Shown here in pieces: positions 11,859-23,747 of a DNA stretch of 64,000 bases. The stretch is from assembly GCA_963921935.1 (NCBI GenBank), contig OY998180.1, forward strand, positions 106,544,270 to 106,608,269. The letters are read 5' to 3'. The notes beneath the pieces are model-generated. The model saw nothing but the letters and a program-made list of their open reading frames with translations. It had not been told where the DNA came from and searched no databases. The position numbers and the translations under genes were made by a program. Source of the stretch: Galeruca laticollis. Its lineage: Eukaryota; Arthropoda; Insecta; Coleoptera; Chrysomelidae. The number at the start of each line of letters is the position of its first letter. Within the stretch, counting starts at the first letter, position 1.

Positions 11859-13097
11859 TCCATTCAGGCCGGAGTTCCACAAGGCTCAGTTCTTTCACCT
11901 TTGCTGTATTCCCTGTTCACCCACGATTTACCAACCCCCCCAAACATCCTGACAGCTATGTATGCAGACGACACCTGTTTTGTCGCAGCTGCAGCTACAC
12001 CAGACATTGCATTACAAAACATTCAAACACACATAAATACACAGATACTTACATATATGAAGGATAATAAAACTTCCAATCAACCCTTTAAAGACAAAGT
12101 ACTTGTTACTCAGAAGGACAGGAAAAAACAAAGGCTCATTGCAATCACAGTTGTGTGTAGATGGGCAAATTATAACACCCAGTAGCACATTAAAGTACCT
12201 GGGTTACACATTGCATGGTAATACAAAAGCCAACGCACATATTGTGACACAGGTATAAAAAGCTAAACTTGCAATGAGTAAATTGTATCCGCTGATTTGC
12301 AAGAAAAGTTATCTTTCAATACATAACAACTCACGATATACAAACAAATTATTAGACCCATATTAATATACGCAGCACCAGCATACTACTCGTATAACGC
12401 TACAAAACACAATTTTCACCACTGCAGGTGGTACAAAACAAGTGTCTACGCATGGCAATACCCTACAAAGCAGTTTATCCCAAACTTCCAAAAAACTCAT
12501 GGTTACATGAACAAGCAGACTTGCCCACTATCAAGGACTTCATATCAAAAATTTCATAAAACTTTTACAATTATTGTCTACCCATTAATCTTCGTGAAAC
12601 ACTCAAAGCCGCATATCGCGCAGAAGACACCCGTGATAGTGGGTGTAGGCTTCTGCATGGTAACTTATTCACATAACTAGTTGTTTAATCTCAGCAACCA
12701 AGAACATCGAATGAGAGGCTAATTCATTTTACTTCTATTCAAACATAAATAACAATACTCAAAACATATAACCCTAAGAAAATAACATCTGTCATGTTGC
12801 CGCTCTTATAAATTAAACACTGTTCGTTTTGAAACCCTGTTTTTCAGCTGCTTTTCAGGGATATACAAGTCGAAATAGCTATGGAATCATATTTATGAAT
12901 ACGGGGCAAAGTAAATTACCAAATGAAAACAAGTGGATTATGCGTTAGCAAGGTATCATGTACCTATCACAAGATCGACATGATTACACCGGGGCGGCCA
13001 GAACATCGGCCTATTGTATATATTTTTAATATAAGTGTAATTGTAAATAACTAATGTTGAACTATTGTAAATAAAGACCTTTTTAAACAAACAAACA
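11859..13097 (+). mobile_element. 5'-truncated Jockey-like LINE with (AAAC)n tail
   Basis: The insert begins inside the reverse transcriptase: AGVPQGSVLSPLLYSLFTHD, then the catalytic YADD (MYADDTCFVA) at about 11960. Downstream, shifted frames show the palm-to-thumb run TLKYLGYTLHGN and further decayed RT C-terminus to about 12640. The remaining ~450 bp look like 3' UTR. The tail at 13083-13100 is a short AAAC repeat. CTATAAT (up to AACCTATAAT) flanks both ends (11849-11858 and 13098-13107), a typical LINE target duplication. The RT has frameshifts near 12090 and several stops. Confidence 0.8.
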
Positions 13098-13128
13098 AAC
13101 CTATAATATAATAATTTGACATGAATAC

Positions 13129-13302
13129 TTTTGAATTCTTGGATCTTTACCCATGCGTCACTAATATCTGATAACATAACCGACAAATGTCAAATTATTT
13201 TGTTCTGTTCTTCACTATTAATAGAAAGGGATGCCACTTAATAATTATGTCGGTTATGTTATCAGATATTAAAGACGCACGGGTAAAGATACAATAATTC
13301 AA
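13129..13302. repeat. Hairpin MITE, ~55-bp arms
   Basis: The arm 13129-13185 (ending ATAACATAACCGACA) pairs with 13248-13302 (beginning TGTCGGTTATGTTAT) with few mismatches. The loop is about 62 bp. No TSD could be fixed and no coding sequence was seen. Confidence 0.7.
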
Positions 13303-13357
13303 CTGTAGCCGATTCCACTAACCGCAATTAAATATTTGAATCTGTTATTAGTGACTA

Positions 13358-13753
13358 TAGACCGAAAAAGCTACGACGTCATAAACATAGCCGCTGACAG
13401 TTACTGAGGGAAAACAAATATTTATTTACGTTTGTAATATGCTTAAACATGGCTATTGTTAATTTGTCGAGCATTGCGGAGCAGTTTTGTAATGAAATGA
13501 AAGTGTTAAAGAAATGTGGAGACAGTTTAAACAGTGGATATGTCGTAGATATAGAGTATATGATGGAAATTTAGGAGCGAAGCAATAAGGCATAATTACT
13601 TGATAGTCACGGCAGTGTCACTTTACAAATGAAAAAACGAATAAACTTTTAAAATATTACAATGGTCAAGACAAGACATAAGTTAAATAATTGATTTGTT
13701 TTCCCTCAGTAACTGTCAGCGGCCATGTTCTGACGTCACACTTTTTCGGTCTA
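13358..13753. repeat. TIR MITE (396 bp) with TA duplication
   Basis: About 62-bp inverted ends begin TAGACCGAAAAAG and contain GACGTCA and GCTGACAGTTACTGAGGG. TA flanks both sides (13356-13357 and 13754-13755). The centre contains a 42-codon frame from ATG 13449 (MAIVNLSSIAEQFCNEM) of unknown meaning. Confidence 0.75.
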
Positions 13754-13901
13754 TATAGATGATTCGTGCTAAGCTATACGCCCTCTTACGGAAAGTAAAA
13801 GAACCGAGCTAAAAGCCATTGTGCGGTCATTTTCTTTGTTGTTGTCTATCACAAAACATAGAGCTTCAGTTGTATTTGTGTGTTTATACTGTTTGTTGGA
13901 G

Positions 13902-14435
13902 ATGTTTCATATGCACTGCGTTCCCCAGTGTTCATCTTGGATCAATCAATATCTTAATTTAAGCTCACATCTTTTCCCGAAAGCAGGAAAATCGAAGGTT
14001 TTTGTGGAAACTGAGTTTGTATCCAAGGAACTAATTGATAGAAGATTGTTGTGGATAAAAACATTAAAAATCGGATAAAGTGTGTCAAACACGATGAAAG
14101 TGTGCTTATTACATTTTTTCGAAGGTGATTTTTTACAGAAAGGTAAGTAAGTACTATGATTGAAATTATTTTTATTCCATTATTTTGTTTTTAGTTAGAG
14201 TAAAACGTTGAACATTAAAATCATTTGCTTTGCTGTCCCAGAATCTGCCACTAGGGTCATGTGGTATATTACCCATAGGACCATCATACAGAGCTCCTCG
14301 AAAAAATGAAAAGAAGATTGCTCAATAAAAGTTCGCCCCACTCATGAACCAATGGATGTGAATATTGAGGATCAACAAGAGGACATTATGAACATAGATT
14401 TTGAGGGCCAAGAAACATCAGAAGCCTTACTATAG
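13902..14435 (+). pseudogene. THAP zinc-finger domain gene, two exons, broken
   Basis: Exon 1 (13902-14142) starts MFHMHCVPQCSSW and shows the THAP signature: two Cys spaced as CVPQC, HLFPK, the invariant Trp in LLWIKTL, then CLLHFFEGDF (Cys-x2-His). The only fault in exon 1 is a TAA at 14076-14078. A GTAAGTAAG donor and a TTTTTAG acceptor bound a 52-bp intron (14143-14194). Exon 2 reads SFALLSQNLP, then SYRAPRKNEKK, a frameshift near 14330, and an acidic tail (EDQQEDIMNIDFEGQETSEA) ending at TAG 14433-14435. THAP domains bind DNA through zinc and occur in host proteins and P-element transposases. No transposase core was seen here, so the origin is unclear. Confidence 0.7.
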
Positions 14436-15042
14436 TTATTTGTAAAACAAGTGTCACAATGACTCGTTTTGTAGTACGAGTAGTTTGAATTTAAGTTGGA
14501 AATTCTGTAGATTCCCGATTGATCAGATCACAGATGGTTTTATTCAGCACTTGTGACTTTTGATATATTGTGACCGAATAATTGTGTAAATTGCAAACAC
14601 ACTTTGATTAGAGATTAGAGATAATAGCTAATTAGTTGATTGGTAATAAGTGAGATCTTGGTGGAACCGGCCATAAGTTTGATATAATAAAAGAAAAATA
14701 ATATTTTTCCACTACTAGCTATGAAGTTGACAATTATTGCGTCTTCAAGCCAACTGAGAAGTTGAATTTCTCTATTAGTGGTTAACAATTTTTCTATTGT
14801 TAACCTAGGTCAATAATGGACAATTTCAAATGTTCTGAGAATCCAGGGATAGTAGTTTAACAAAAACTTGTGCAACAGAATTTTGTGTTCCCAGGAGATT
14901 TTCTTTAACGTATTTGCTTTTTGAAATTACCAAACACGATAAAATTATTTGAATAAAAATGTCATTAGTTTATAATTCGCGCTCAACCAATAATGACTCA
15001 TGACATCCCGTAACTACAACATGGCGATAATTACAAACGATG
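14436..15042. other. No gene seen
   Basis: AT-rich sequence without coding signal. A perfect palindrome GTTAACAAT ... ATTGTTAAC with a 6-base loop lies at about 14783-14806. Confidence 0.5.
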
Positions 15043-15484
15043 GGTGCGTTCAAAAATCACAACCGTTGCGTCAATATTCTGTGAACGCACTTTAATACAT
15101 GACATTCATACGTTGGAATTGTTTCTTCATAATACTTCCTGTTTTTTTCACGAATACCACGTCTTCTTACATTATAATCATGTGGTAATGGTTCCTGTAA
15201 ATCGCATGGGTTATAATATTTCTGTTTGAGGCAATTATATTTCCATCATTTTTTTTTGGTGGGGGGAAATCTTATAAAGACCTTGGGAAGGTGTCCCAAG
15301 TTGCGGATTCGGCCGAGGTGTCTGCTAAGCCAGACAGGGTCACTCCACAGCTTTCGCTGCCACTACTCGACCGCCTACCAGCTAAAACCCTGTAACCACC
15401 TCTTCCACCTACCGCTTCTGGCTCTGTCTTAGGGACGTTACAACAGTTGCGGTAGTGCAGTCTATATCTCTTCTTAGTTTCACA

Positions 15485-18349
15485 CTATGTTCTACCTTGG
15501 TCTAATCTTTCTTCCGTCTCTTTGATTTTCATTATTTTACTTACAGCCTCCACTATGAAGTTGTAGTTTCTGCTGCTCTCTGTTGCTATCTCCAGAAAGT
15601 TTTCAGGACTCACATGTTCTCCTACGAACATATTCATGTCCTCTCGTATGAGTGAAAATCTTTCGCAAGTGAAGACCGTATGATGCGCGTCATCTGTTTC
15701 CCCGCAGTATATACAGTTGTTGTCTTCTGTTTTATTTATACCTTGACTGTAAGTTCTGAAGGAACCATGTCCAGACAAAAACTGAGTCATATAATAATTA
15801 GTCTTTATATGTTGGCATTTATACCACACTCTCACATCGGGTATGAGCCTTCTCGTCCAATGACCAGTGACTGCATCAGTCCATTCGTTCTGCCACTTAT
15901 CTAAGATGTCTGCTCTGACCCCTCGCACACCTGCATCATGTCGGCCATTATGCAGTGTGGCCCTTTCCAGAGCCTGTAAATGGATGGGAATCACTCTTCC
16001 TATTGCCTGTGCCGCCGTTGTAGATACAGTTCGATATGCACTTATTACTCGGAGCAGTGTGTGTCTTTGCAATGTCTCCAACATTTTTTTGTATTTTTTC
16101 TTATCCAGTACTTTGTACCATGTTGGCGCTCCGTAAAGTATCGTAGAATGGACAACACTAAGCAGTAGTCTCCTCTTCTGAAATCCTGGACCCTTTAGGT
16201 TAGGCATGAGCTTATTTAACGCCGTGATCCTACTCTGCATCTTAACCTTGAGTGATTCTATGTGTTTACCGAAGCTGAGCTTATCGTCGAATTGTATACC
16301 CAGATATTTGATCGTTTTGTTTGGCTTGATATCCTGTCTTTCTAGATAGAATTTAATATGCCTTTTGTTCCCTGGGCCCTTAAGTATTATCGCTTCTGTT
16401 TTGGAGGCAGCGATTTCTAACTCGTGCTCTTTCATCCACCTAGCTATCCTCTTTAGCGCCTTGTTTCCTGCTATTTCCATGTCTCGTAAGCTCCATGCTT
16501 CTACCAGCACTATTAAATCGTCCGTATAGGCTAGGGTTCTGGCCTTGCAGCCCAGGTCGATGTTTAATACTCCATTGTATAAAATGTTCCACAAGGTCGG
16601 TCCAAGGACCGATCCCTGCGGGACACCTGCGGTAATGGGCATAGTATAATTGTTATCTACTATAAGGGATCTGTTCTTGAGGTAGTCTGCTATAATATTT
16701 ATTAGATATTCTCCGATTTGGAGTTATTGTAGTGCTTTGATTATGAGTGGCCTGGTGGCTGTGTTAAACGCGTTTTTTACGTCAATGGCAATCATAGAAA
16801 CATATGCTGCTCTAGATTTTTGAACCTTGTCTCTTATCCAGTTTGCTGCATGAATAGATGAGCGTCCCTTTCGGAATTCATACTGGTGAACCGAAATAGC
16901 CTCCTTGTCTATCAATTCCCTTTCTAGTCGTCCCTTAATAATCCTTTCCAAGAGTTTGCTCACGCAGTTTAAAAGGCATATAGGTCTATACGATGTTGGT
17001 TCACCCATCGGCTTACCCGGCTTCAAGATAAGGACTAGTTTCGCTATTTTTTGCTCTGTGGGGAATTCCTGTTTTTGCATTGTATCGTTAATTATATTTA
17101 ATACTATATGCGGTTTTATCTGTACCAGGGATTTTATGGTTTCAGGAGTTATCCCGTCTGGTCCAGGTGCTCTGTTAGATTTAATATCATCTATAGCTTG
17201 TTGTAGCTCTTGTATTGTTACTTGCGGTACTTCTGGAATGCTAATTTGCGAAAATATGAATAGGGGTTTCTCTGGGAAAAGAATTTCCGCTGCTCGCTTT
17301 CTTGTTTCTGGTGGCACCTCGTAGGGGGTTTGAATTCTTAGGTTTTTGACTGCAATCCTGTATCCATCCCCCCAAATGTCCTCGTCCAGTTGTCTTATGA
17401 TGTCGTTCCACTTATTTCTTTTGCTACTTTTAATTAGTTTGCATAAAGCTTTCCGCTTATTTCTATACATCGCCTCCAGTTCGTGTACTTCCTCACCTAG
17501 TTTTCTCTTTCTGGTAGTCCTTCTTTTAGCGTCGAAGTATTCTTTCCTACTTTTTTCGATTTCCTCGTTCTACCAGTAGGGGTATGTGTAAATACCTCCT
17601 CCTTTGTTTTCGCTGGCAGCCTTGACTATTTTTTTCAGACATCTAGTCAGAGCATTTAGATCCTCAGCATCTTTTTGCTTAATATCCTTCAAACACATTT
17701 TGACCTTTTCCATGTTTATGCTTCTTATTTGCCGCTGGTCATTTCGTCCACCCCCAGATTTGATTTCAAAATATATATACTTATGATAGGTAAAGATCTC
17801 AGCTTCCTTCAGTATCTGCCAGTTTTCTATTTTGCGAGTCATTTTTGAGCTAGCACATGTGACGTCGATGTGTGAGACGCTCTTATTTCTTACGAATGTT
17901 GGCTCTCCATTATTGATTATGGTATAGTCTAGTGACTCGACCCATTCCATCCAATATTCTCCTCTGTGGTCGGACCTGGGTGCACCCCACTGGGGTGCTT
18001 TAGAGTTGATGTCCCCCATCACTAGTATCTTGTTTCCCTCTGCCTTGCATGCATCCATGATGTTGTCAACTGTCTGCTTGAATACTTGCATTTGGATGTT
18101 TGGTGAGATATAACAGCAGATCAGTGACATATCCTTGAAACGTATTACCACGTAACCTTTACCAATTTTTGTGCTTATAATACCACATTTTTTATTCCTG
18201 ATCCAGACAGCGACGTCGATATTGCTGTCATGGACCCAGCTGCTTCCCGAGGCTATTTTTTTATTTGGCTCAGATACGACTACAAAGTCTACACTCGTTA
18301 TGTCGTGTGCGGCTTTGGCCCTTCCTAAGTTTAACTGGAGCACCTTCAT
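15485..18349 (-). pseudogene. R1-clade ORF2: endonuclease-reverse transcriptase, near intact
   Basis: The start ATG 18349 opens MKVLQLNLGRAKAAHDI, the R1-type APE endonuclease. SEPNK and GDINSKAPQWG are present, but the final Ser-Asp-His block reads TYHKYI, so the catalytic Asp is Tyr. TAG at 17570-17572 replaces the second Trp of a WW pair. The RT follows (APGPDGITPE, SYRPICLLNCVSKLLERI, AIDVKNAFN), with TAA at 16724-16726, then AGVPQGSVLGPTLWN. The active site is YTDD rather than YADD (about 16519-16530). A C-terminal CCHC finger (CIYCGETDDAHHTVFTC) is intact. The protein would nick target DNA and copy its own RNA there. Two nonsense codons and two active-site substitutions make it inactive. 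Confidence 0.88.
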
Positions 18350-18384
18350 GTGTTACGGTGGTTATGTAAGTAGCAGTTTGGAGA

Positions 18385-20400
18385 CTAGTCCGCTATTAGA
18401 CTCCCAGCCTCATCTAGCATTTCGCTAGATCTTCCTACCTCCTGATCATTTATGTTTTTGCCAGATGTTGCGTAAGGTACATATTGCTGGTCGGCCGAAG
18501 TTTTATTTTCCTTGATGTCCTTTTGTTCACTCGGATATTTGTCTGCATCTGCTGGGAGTACTTTATTATTTATTCTGTCCTGTCGTTTCGCCTTATTTAG
18601 TACTCTTCTAAAGTCTGGACATTTAGTTGTGCCTGCCATATGTCCTTTTATGTTACATACTGGACATGCTTCCCCATTTGTACAGGATTTGGCAACGTGC
18701 CCTTCCTCGCCACATTAAAAACATCTCTCGGGTCTCTCTGGTGCTTGGCATAACCTTGTTTCATGAGCATATGACCAACAGCGTAAGCATTTTCTCAGTC
18801 TTATCCTCCTTTCCACCTGACAGCGTACTAGCCCTATTCTTAGGGAATTGTTTGCCAATAATTTCTCAGCATTCGACTTCGTGGTAATATATGTGACTGT
18901 GCTTGTTTGGACCCTCTGGGGCCTGATTTCTCCCAGTTTGTCTTTCTCGTCCTCCCACTTACCTATAATACTTCCGACTGCATCCTTAATCTCCTGGGCC
19001 ATCGCACCGGCCTCCATTCCCCTTATGTTTAAAATTTCTCTCTTACCTTCATTACCTACACCTGATATTTTTAATCATGTATCGTTGTTTTTGAGGATTT
19101 CTTTTAGATTCGTGAACGCTTCTTCATCCTTGTCCATAGTTATAAGCAATCTGCCATCTCTAGTGCATCGGATTGTTCTTACTCTTTCTTTGTCGTCCGT
19201 TTGGTTTATTACAGTCTTGACTTGGCCCAGAATTTCACTATATGTTTTACCTTTGCCGGCCACTATAACTCCATACGTGGGTCGTATGTTTCCCCCCTCA
19301 CGGTGTGTAGGGTGTATAATTATACGAGTTGTGCTATCCCGGAAGATGGTTTCTATCATCTTACGAAAGTATTCTATTGGCATAGCGGATAAGGTGCATA
19401 TGTTCACTCTACCATCTCCTTTGGTTTCCTCTCTAAGCAGTGTTAGTTTCTCCCAGATATCCTTTTCCGTTCCACTATATTTGATTTTGATTGTCTTGCT
19501 GACTCTCGTTTGCTTTGATCTTATTTTGGTAGTTTGTTCTATTACTCCAAATTCTTCTTCTATGTCAGCTAACTCTGGGATCCTTTCCTTAAACTGTTTT
19601 TGTATACCCTTGTACATGTCCGGGTCACTGGGCTCTACCCATAGGGCTTTTACTTCAGCATCATCCATTACCGCATTTCCTAGGGCGACCTCTGTGTTAT
19701 TATATGTTGATTGCTCCCAGTGTACCTGTTTTATGGATTGAAACTTTCCGTAACTACCGATACCTTCCAAGATTTTTATAGTATTTTTTGTTCCCGGTTG
19801 CCACGGATCCGTTTGTGTACCAATTTCAACTCCTCTTATTTTGGTAGACCCTACCTGCGTATCCTGATCTATCATGATTTTCTCGACCTTCTCAAATTTA
19901 TTGTGATTTATCCATTTTTGGACTATGTGTCTGTCGAAGGTATCTACGTTTTTTCTAAACTTGGTTGTCAGCTGTTTGACTATTTTATGGATGTTTGGGT
20001 TTTCCCCCATTATCTTCTCCATCTCAACGACTAGGGCTTTGTTTCTCTCGATAGCTTCAATCAATGTAAATGCTTCCACGCTTTCCTTCTTCTTGTAGGG
20101 CTGTACGTCTGGCGATCGTTCGATGTTCTTTCGTTTCTTAACTCCTGATAGTGACATAGATTGGCTCCTGTTGAGCCTGCCAAAAAGGCCATAGTCTAAT
20201 CTAGCACTACTTTTTGGAGTTTTATCTTTTTCTATATCTGTACGTCCACTTTTTGGCTGGTCGTCCACCGTTAATTTTATTTTTTCGTTACTCATCTTTT
20301 CCCACGAGTAGCTAGGGAAACTAAATGGTCCGCCTGAGCAGAGCCCCGCATGCACAAATAAGGCTATTTTCCCTCCTAGGTCGCCCTTTCTAGGAGGCAT
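18385..20400 (-). pseudogene. R1-clade ORF1: gag-like RNA-binding protein
   Basis: The frame opens at 20400 (MPPRKGDLGG) or, perhaps better, at Met 20295 (MSNEKIKLTV). It has a charged N-terminal half, a central region, and three zinc knuckles near the C-terminus (CLRCWSYAHETRLC, then CGEEGHVAKSC and CPVCNIKGHMAGTTKC), the usual R1-clade layout. Two stops break it: TGA at 19075-19077 and TAA at 18715-18717, the second between the first and second knuckles. It ends at TAG 18385, 35 bases before ORF2. The protein would coat the element RNA and escort it to the nucleus. Confidence 0.85.
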
Positions 20401-20988
20401 CGCTTGGAACCTCTAGTTTTTTAACATCCCTGGGCCATTCAGCTTTCGGTACGATGGTGTTACACCTTAGCTTGGGATGAATTGCTCAGGAGCTTTCTTC
20501 CTCCCTTCTAGACCCTTCTGTCTGGGTTACCATACCATAGCCGAAGGTCCCCGTTTTCGGCGCCGGGATCTCGCCGTTCGCCCCCCGTATCAGGTAAGGA
20601 CTTGTCAGTGTATTCTGTTATAACGTGGGCGTGTTGGATATTCAACTGGCATTTACTAGTGCTATCACGTCGGCATAGGTAGCCCCGCCAGTGCCCCACT
20701 GACCATGTTGAGCTGTTTCTTTGCTTCACTCCCCCCTTCCCGTCCTTGCGGCGCGAGAAAGGAGGAAGTTACTGAGCCACTCCACCAACTTCAAGGTCCT
20801 ACAGCTCCCAGGAGTAGATATTTCCATCATCTAATAATGCAAGAATTAGATTGTATCTAGCCATAACTTTAATATTAATGTTTTCTAAAAAAATTATCGT
20901 TCAGCAGACACATGTCAACCATTATTATTTGTTGCTCAGTGAGCGCTCATCAACGGTTGAGCTATAAGTTATGTTTTATGAACGCACC

Positions 20989-21925
20989 TGTTGTTTACAA
21001 ATAAGTTTTACACCATAGAAAGGCTCCGGGCGAATAAAGGGCATTTGTGCTCCTTTCCTGGCAAGTGTATTGGCGTCTTCATTTCCCGTGATTCCCGAGT
21101 GGCCAGGAACCCTGACTAAAGAAACCCTGTTATTCTTGCCTAATTTATCAAGTTTTCTTCGGCACTCCCATGCCAACTTTGAGTCAATGACATGGGAGCT
21201 CAATGCTTTGATAGCTGCTTAACTATCAGAATGGATCGATATGTGACATTTCTGGTAGTTTCTTTCTAGGTTCATTTCCACGCATCTTTCGATCGCAAGT
21301 ATTTCTGCCTGAAAGACGCTCGGGAAGGAGCCGAACGATAATAAGTATCTGGTGCCAGGCCCAAATACGCCAGCGCCTGCTCCAATGGTGGTTTTTGAAC
21401 CATCCGTATACCATCTAATGGTGTTTTCTTTGAGAGTTTGGGTGATGTATTCCCTTTCCCAGTCTCTCATCGTATTTAGCATCGTAGTGAAATTCTTTTC
21501 GATGCTTACTTTCCTGATCATTTCGTCACTGGGAAGATTCGCTAATGAGATGTATCTTGTCAGAGAGGACCAAGCTCCCTGATTTTTAATACTCTCGTTG
21601 CCTGAACCTTCCTTAGATATTCTAAGAATTGCCTCTTGGTCAGATCTTTCTATCACCAGATGTAGAGGTGTGAGATCTGTAATGATCTCAAGTGCCCTAA
21701 TTGGACACGTTCTCATAGCTCCAGTGATGCACACACAGGCAAGCCTTTGAACTTTGTCGAGGTTCTTCCTCTTGCTGTACTGACTTGCTTTTGTGTGCCA
21801 AACTATTGCCCCATACGTAATTGCTGGTCTCACAATCATGGCGTACATCCATCGCAGTATTTTTGGGTTAGAGCCCCACCTCTTACCAGCTAGATTTCTG
21901 CACGCCATCAAAGCTCATATTGCTT
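20989..21925 (-). pseudogene. LINE fragment: RT C-terminus plus RNase H domain
   Basis: The frame begins at ALMACRNLAGKRWG (a stop lies just upstream) and runs through the RT thumb region (YAMIVRPAITYGAIVWHTK, KVQRLACVCITGAMRTCP) into an RNase H domain. All four RNase H acidic residues are visible: WYTDGSKT, FQAEILAIE, IHSDS and GNEDAN, with PGHSGITG before the last. One TAG/TAA-type stop lies at 21219-21221 just after HSDS. LINEs with this RT plus RNase H order belong to the I group. The fragment is truncated at both ends: the left end meets the MITE at 20988 and the right end meets the pogo-type relic. Confidence 0.8.
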
Positions 21926-21929
21926 TGTA

Positions 21930-23747
21930 TCTGTATCGGTAACGGAAGGGATTAAAAAATCATGATCACCAAAGATGTAGCAATTAAATGGAAAAATTCC
22001 CGTGACTTTGAAACCAGACATTATATTCTTTGCTGTGAATGCCACCAAATATTTCAGCGATTTGAACTACAGTTATTTTTTTACCTGGATTAGTTAGAAG
22101 CCAAGTTCTGCAACGATTATTATAATGTATAGTTTTAGTGGTCCGTACAAGGATCTATACAATGGCTGCAAACGGTGGCTGGTATGTGGAGGCAGAGTCA
22201 AGTACTACATGGTGTTGTTTAGCCAATTTTACTGCTTTATAGGATATATGGGCTATATATGATTATCCGTAACGAGAAATATTGGCAATTCTTTAGTTGG
22301 CTTGCTGAACGTATAAAATGTTCCATTCACCCAATTGACGTTTCAATGAAATCCACCCTGAGGCGGTCGCTCAACCTTCAGTTCCTGGGGGTGCACCTTT
22401 AATCATGTGCTGTTTAAAGTGAACTCTTGGGAATATCATGAATGGTAGAATGGCATTCCCAACGGCATTAACAGCACAACCCACCGTTACGAGACAACCT
22501 CTTTCGGCCGATATAATTTGTCCCATCAGTTTCGTACCTTTTTCCCCTACAACTTTCGTGTGTTGTTGAACAGTTGTCAAACCTGCTTCGTCCATATTAT
22601 ATATCTGCTTAGGACCAAAGCTGTGCTTTTGAAATAGTCCTTCTAGGTTGTTATATAATTTTTCAACCCCATGGCCCTTGCCATAAAAATCGCCTCTGGT
22701 GTACGTAAGGATAAAACTTAATTTCGCTTCATAAAGGAAGAGAACCAATCTCTGCCTGCCCTTCTGTTTTCTTTCCAACGTGTTGGGAAAACCTTATTAT
22801 TAGCCACACTATATTCATATGAAATTTTTCGAGTTTCTGTGGGTCGTTATCCATGATGCAGTCGTGAAAACTGTCATAAATAATCAGCTAATATGGTTTC
22901 CTCATTTTCAGTAAATACTTGACGATCATTGTAGTTTGGAATATCAGCTAATGTTGCATTTTTCCTATCAATGTCTAGATCTTTGCAGTTTTAAGCTTAT
23001 TTCAGAATGAAATAGGGCTATTGTAGAGAGTAGCATGACGCGACTTCGGAAAAATTTCAATGCAGTTTTTCGTTTTGGTGTTCCTAGATGCCAAAATCAC
23101 CCCCCTTCCCAAAGGTATATATATATGTGTTATAACGGAATTTGTAAGCACGATAGAGGGCGTATTTTTTGACGGATCGAAACCAAACTCGCTACAAAAA
23201 TCGGTTAGGCCAAAATCTTGGACGAGTTCGTTAATGAGCCAAATTGGCCAAGTAAAATCAAAATGGCGGCCTGTCAAAGTTGAAAAAAAATCGTATTTCC
23301 TTTGTTTTTCATTTGACGCAAAAATTTACAGAGCTTTTTCATAGACCTTAACACGTTCTACAACTTTTGTATTTAACATTTTTCTCTAAATCGTACATTA
23401 AAACATTTATTTAAGAAAATTCACAAATTTACCAGACATTTTTTTATTTTTTAGCTGATGCCATAATGTTACATTGGTTTTTTGTACATCTCAAAACATT
23501 CTATTACTTTTGTATCTAATTTTTTATTTTGGGTTTTATGCAAAAATGTTACTGAAATAAGCCTGTCCAATTGGTCCTGTGCCATTGGGATTTTTATATA
23601 TCTTGTCAAAGTTGTTCTGGATATATTGTAGCGAATAGCTGCTTGTTTAGTAGAAAGTCCACCATCTAAATGGCTCCGGACAGCTGCTAACATTATGTCA
23701 GGTTCTGTAAGACCAATTGTGGGTTTTCTTTTCCTATTACGGGTCAT
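21930..23747 (-). pseudogene. Fourth pogo-type transposase relic (D)
   Basis: ATG 23747 opens MTRNRKRKPTIGLTEPDIM, then a psq HTH (LSTKQAAIRYNISRTTLTRYI). After a non-coding stretch (23465-22990) the gene resumes: FTENEETILADYL, AGRDWFSSFMKRN (CENP-B HTH), SLRTPEAIFMARA, then IYNMDEAGLTTVQ (first Asp at about 22598). It continues to the WLLTNPGKKITVVQIAEIFG block near 22090. The second and third catalytic Asp blocks are badly decayed. Several stops and frameshifts are present. Convincing TIRs were not found. The sequence is closer to element C than to A. Confidence 0.72.
22990..23465. other. Non-coding insert or intron within the fourth pogo gene
   Basis: This stretch separates the psq part from the CENP-B part of relic D. 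It contains a 92-codon minus frame (23277-23002) with no recognised domain and the phrase AAATGGCGGCC. It could be a long intron or a later insertion. No TSD was found. Confidence 0.35.

Larger units (their letters stand above)
15250..20817 (-). mobile_element. Full-length R1-clade LINE (5.57 kb) with 13-bp TSD and poly(A)
   Basis: ATATTTCCATCAT is present at 15237-15249 and again at 20818-20830, an exact 13-bp target duplication. On the minus strand the element starts with a GC-rich 5' UTR (20817-20401), then ORF1 and ORF2. It ends in a 3' UTR (15484-15258) and a poly(A) run seen as T at 15250-15257. R1-clade members often sit at fixed sites in 28S rDNA or other repeats. This one lies in a MITE, so it belongs to a lineage without rDNA specificity or is an off-target insertion. 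Its GC content and length stand out from the flanks. Confidence 0.9.
15043..20988. repeat. MITE (~365 bp) split by the R1-clade LINE
   Basis: The left end GGTGCGTTCA (15043) and right end TGAACGCACC (20988) are inverted, and further inside CAACCGTTG pairs with CAACGGTTG. The LINE insertion splits the unit at 15249/20818. The target duplication of the MITE itself could not be fixed. It lies next to, and probably inside, the LINE fragment at 20989-21925. Confidence 0.6.

Noticed and set aside
18848..19741. 297-codon plus-strand frame
   Set aside because: It is the antisense shadow of R1-clade ORF1; the minus strand has the zinc knuckles and charged composition.
15250..20817. Active autonomous R1-clade element
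   Set aside because: Four nonsense codons and two catalytic substitutions rule out activity of this copy.
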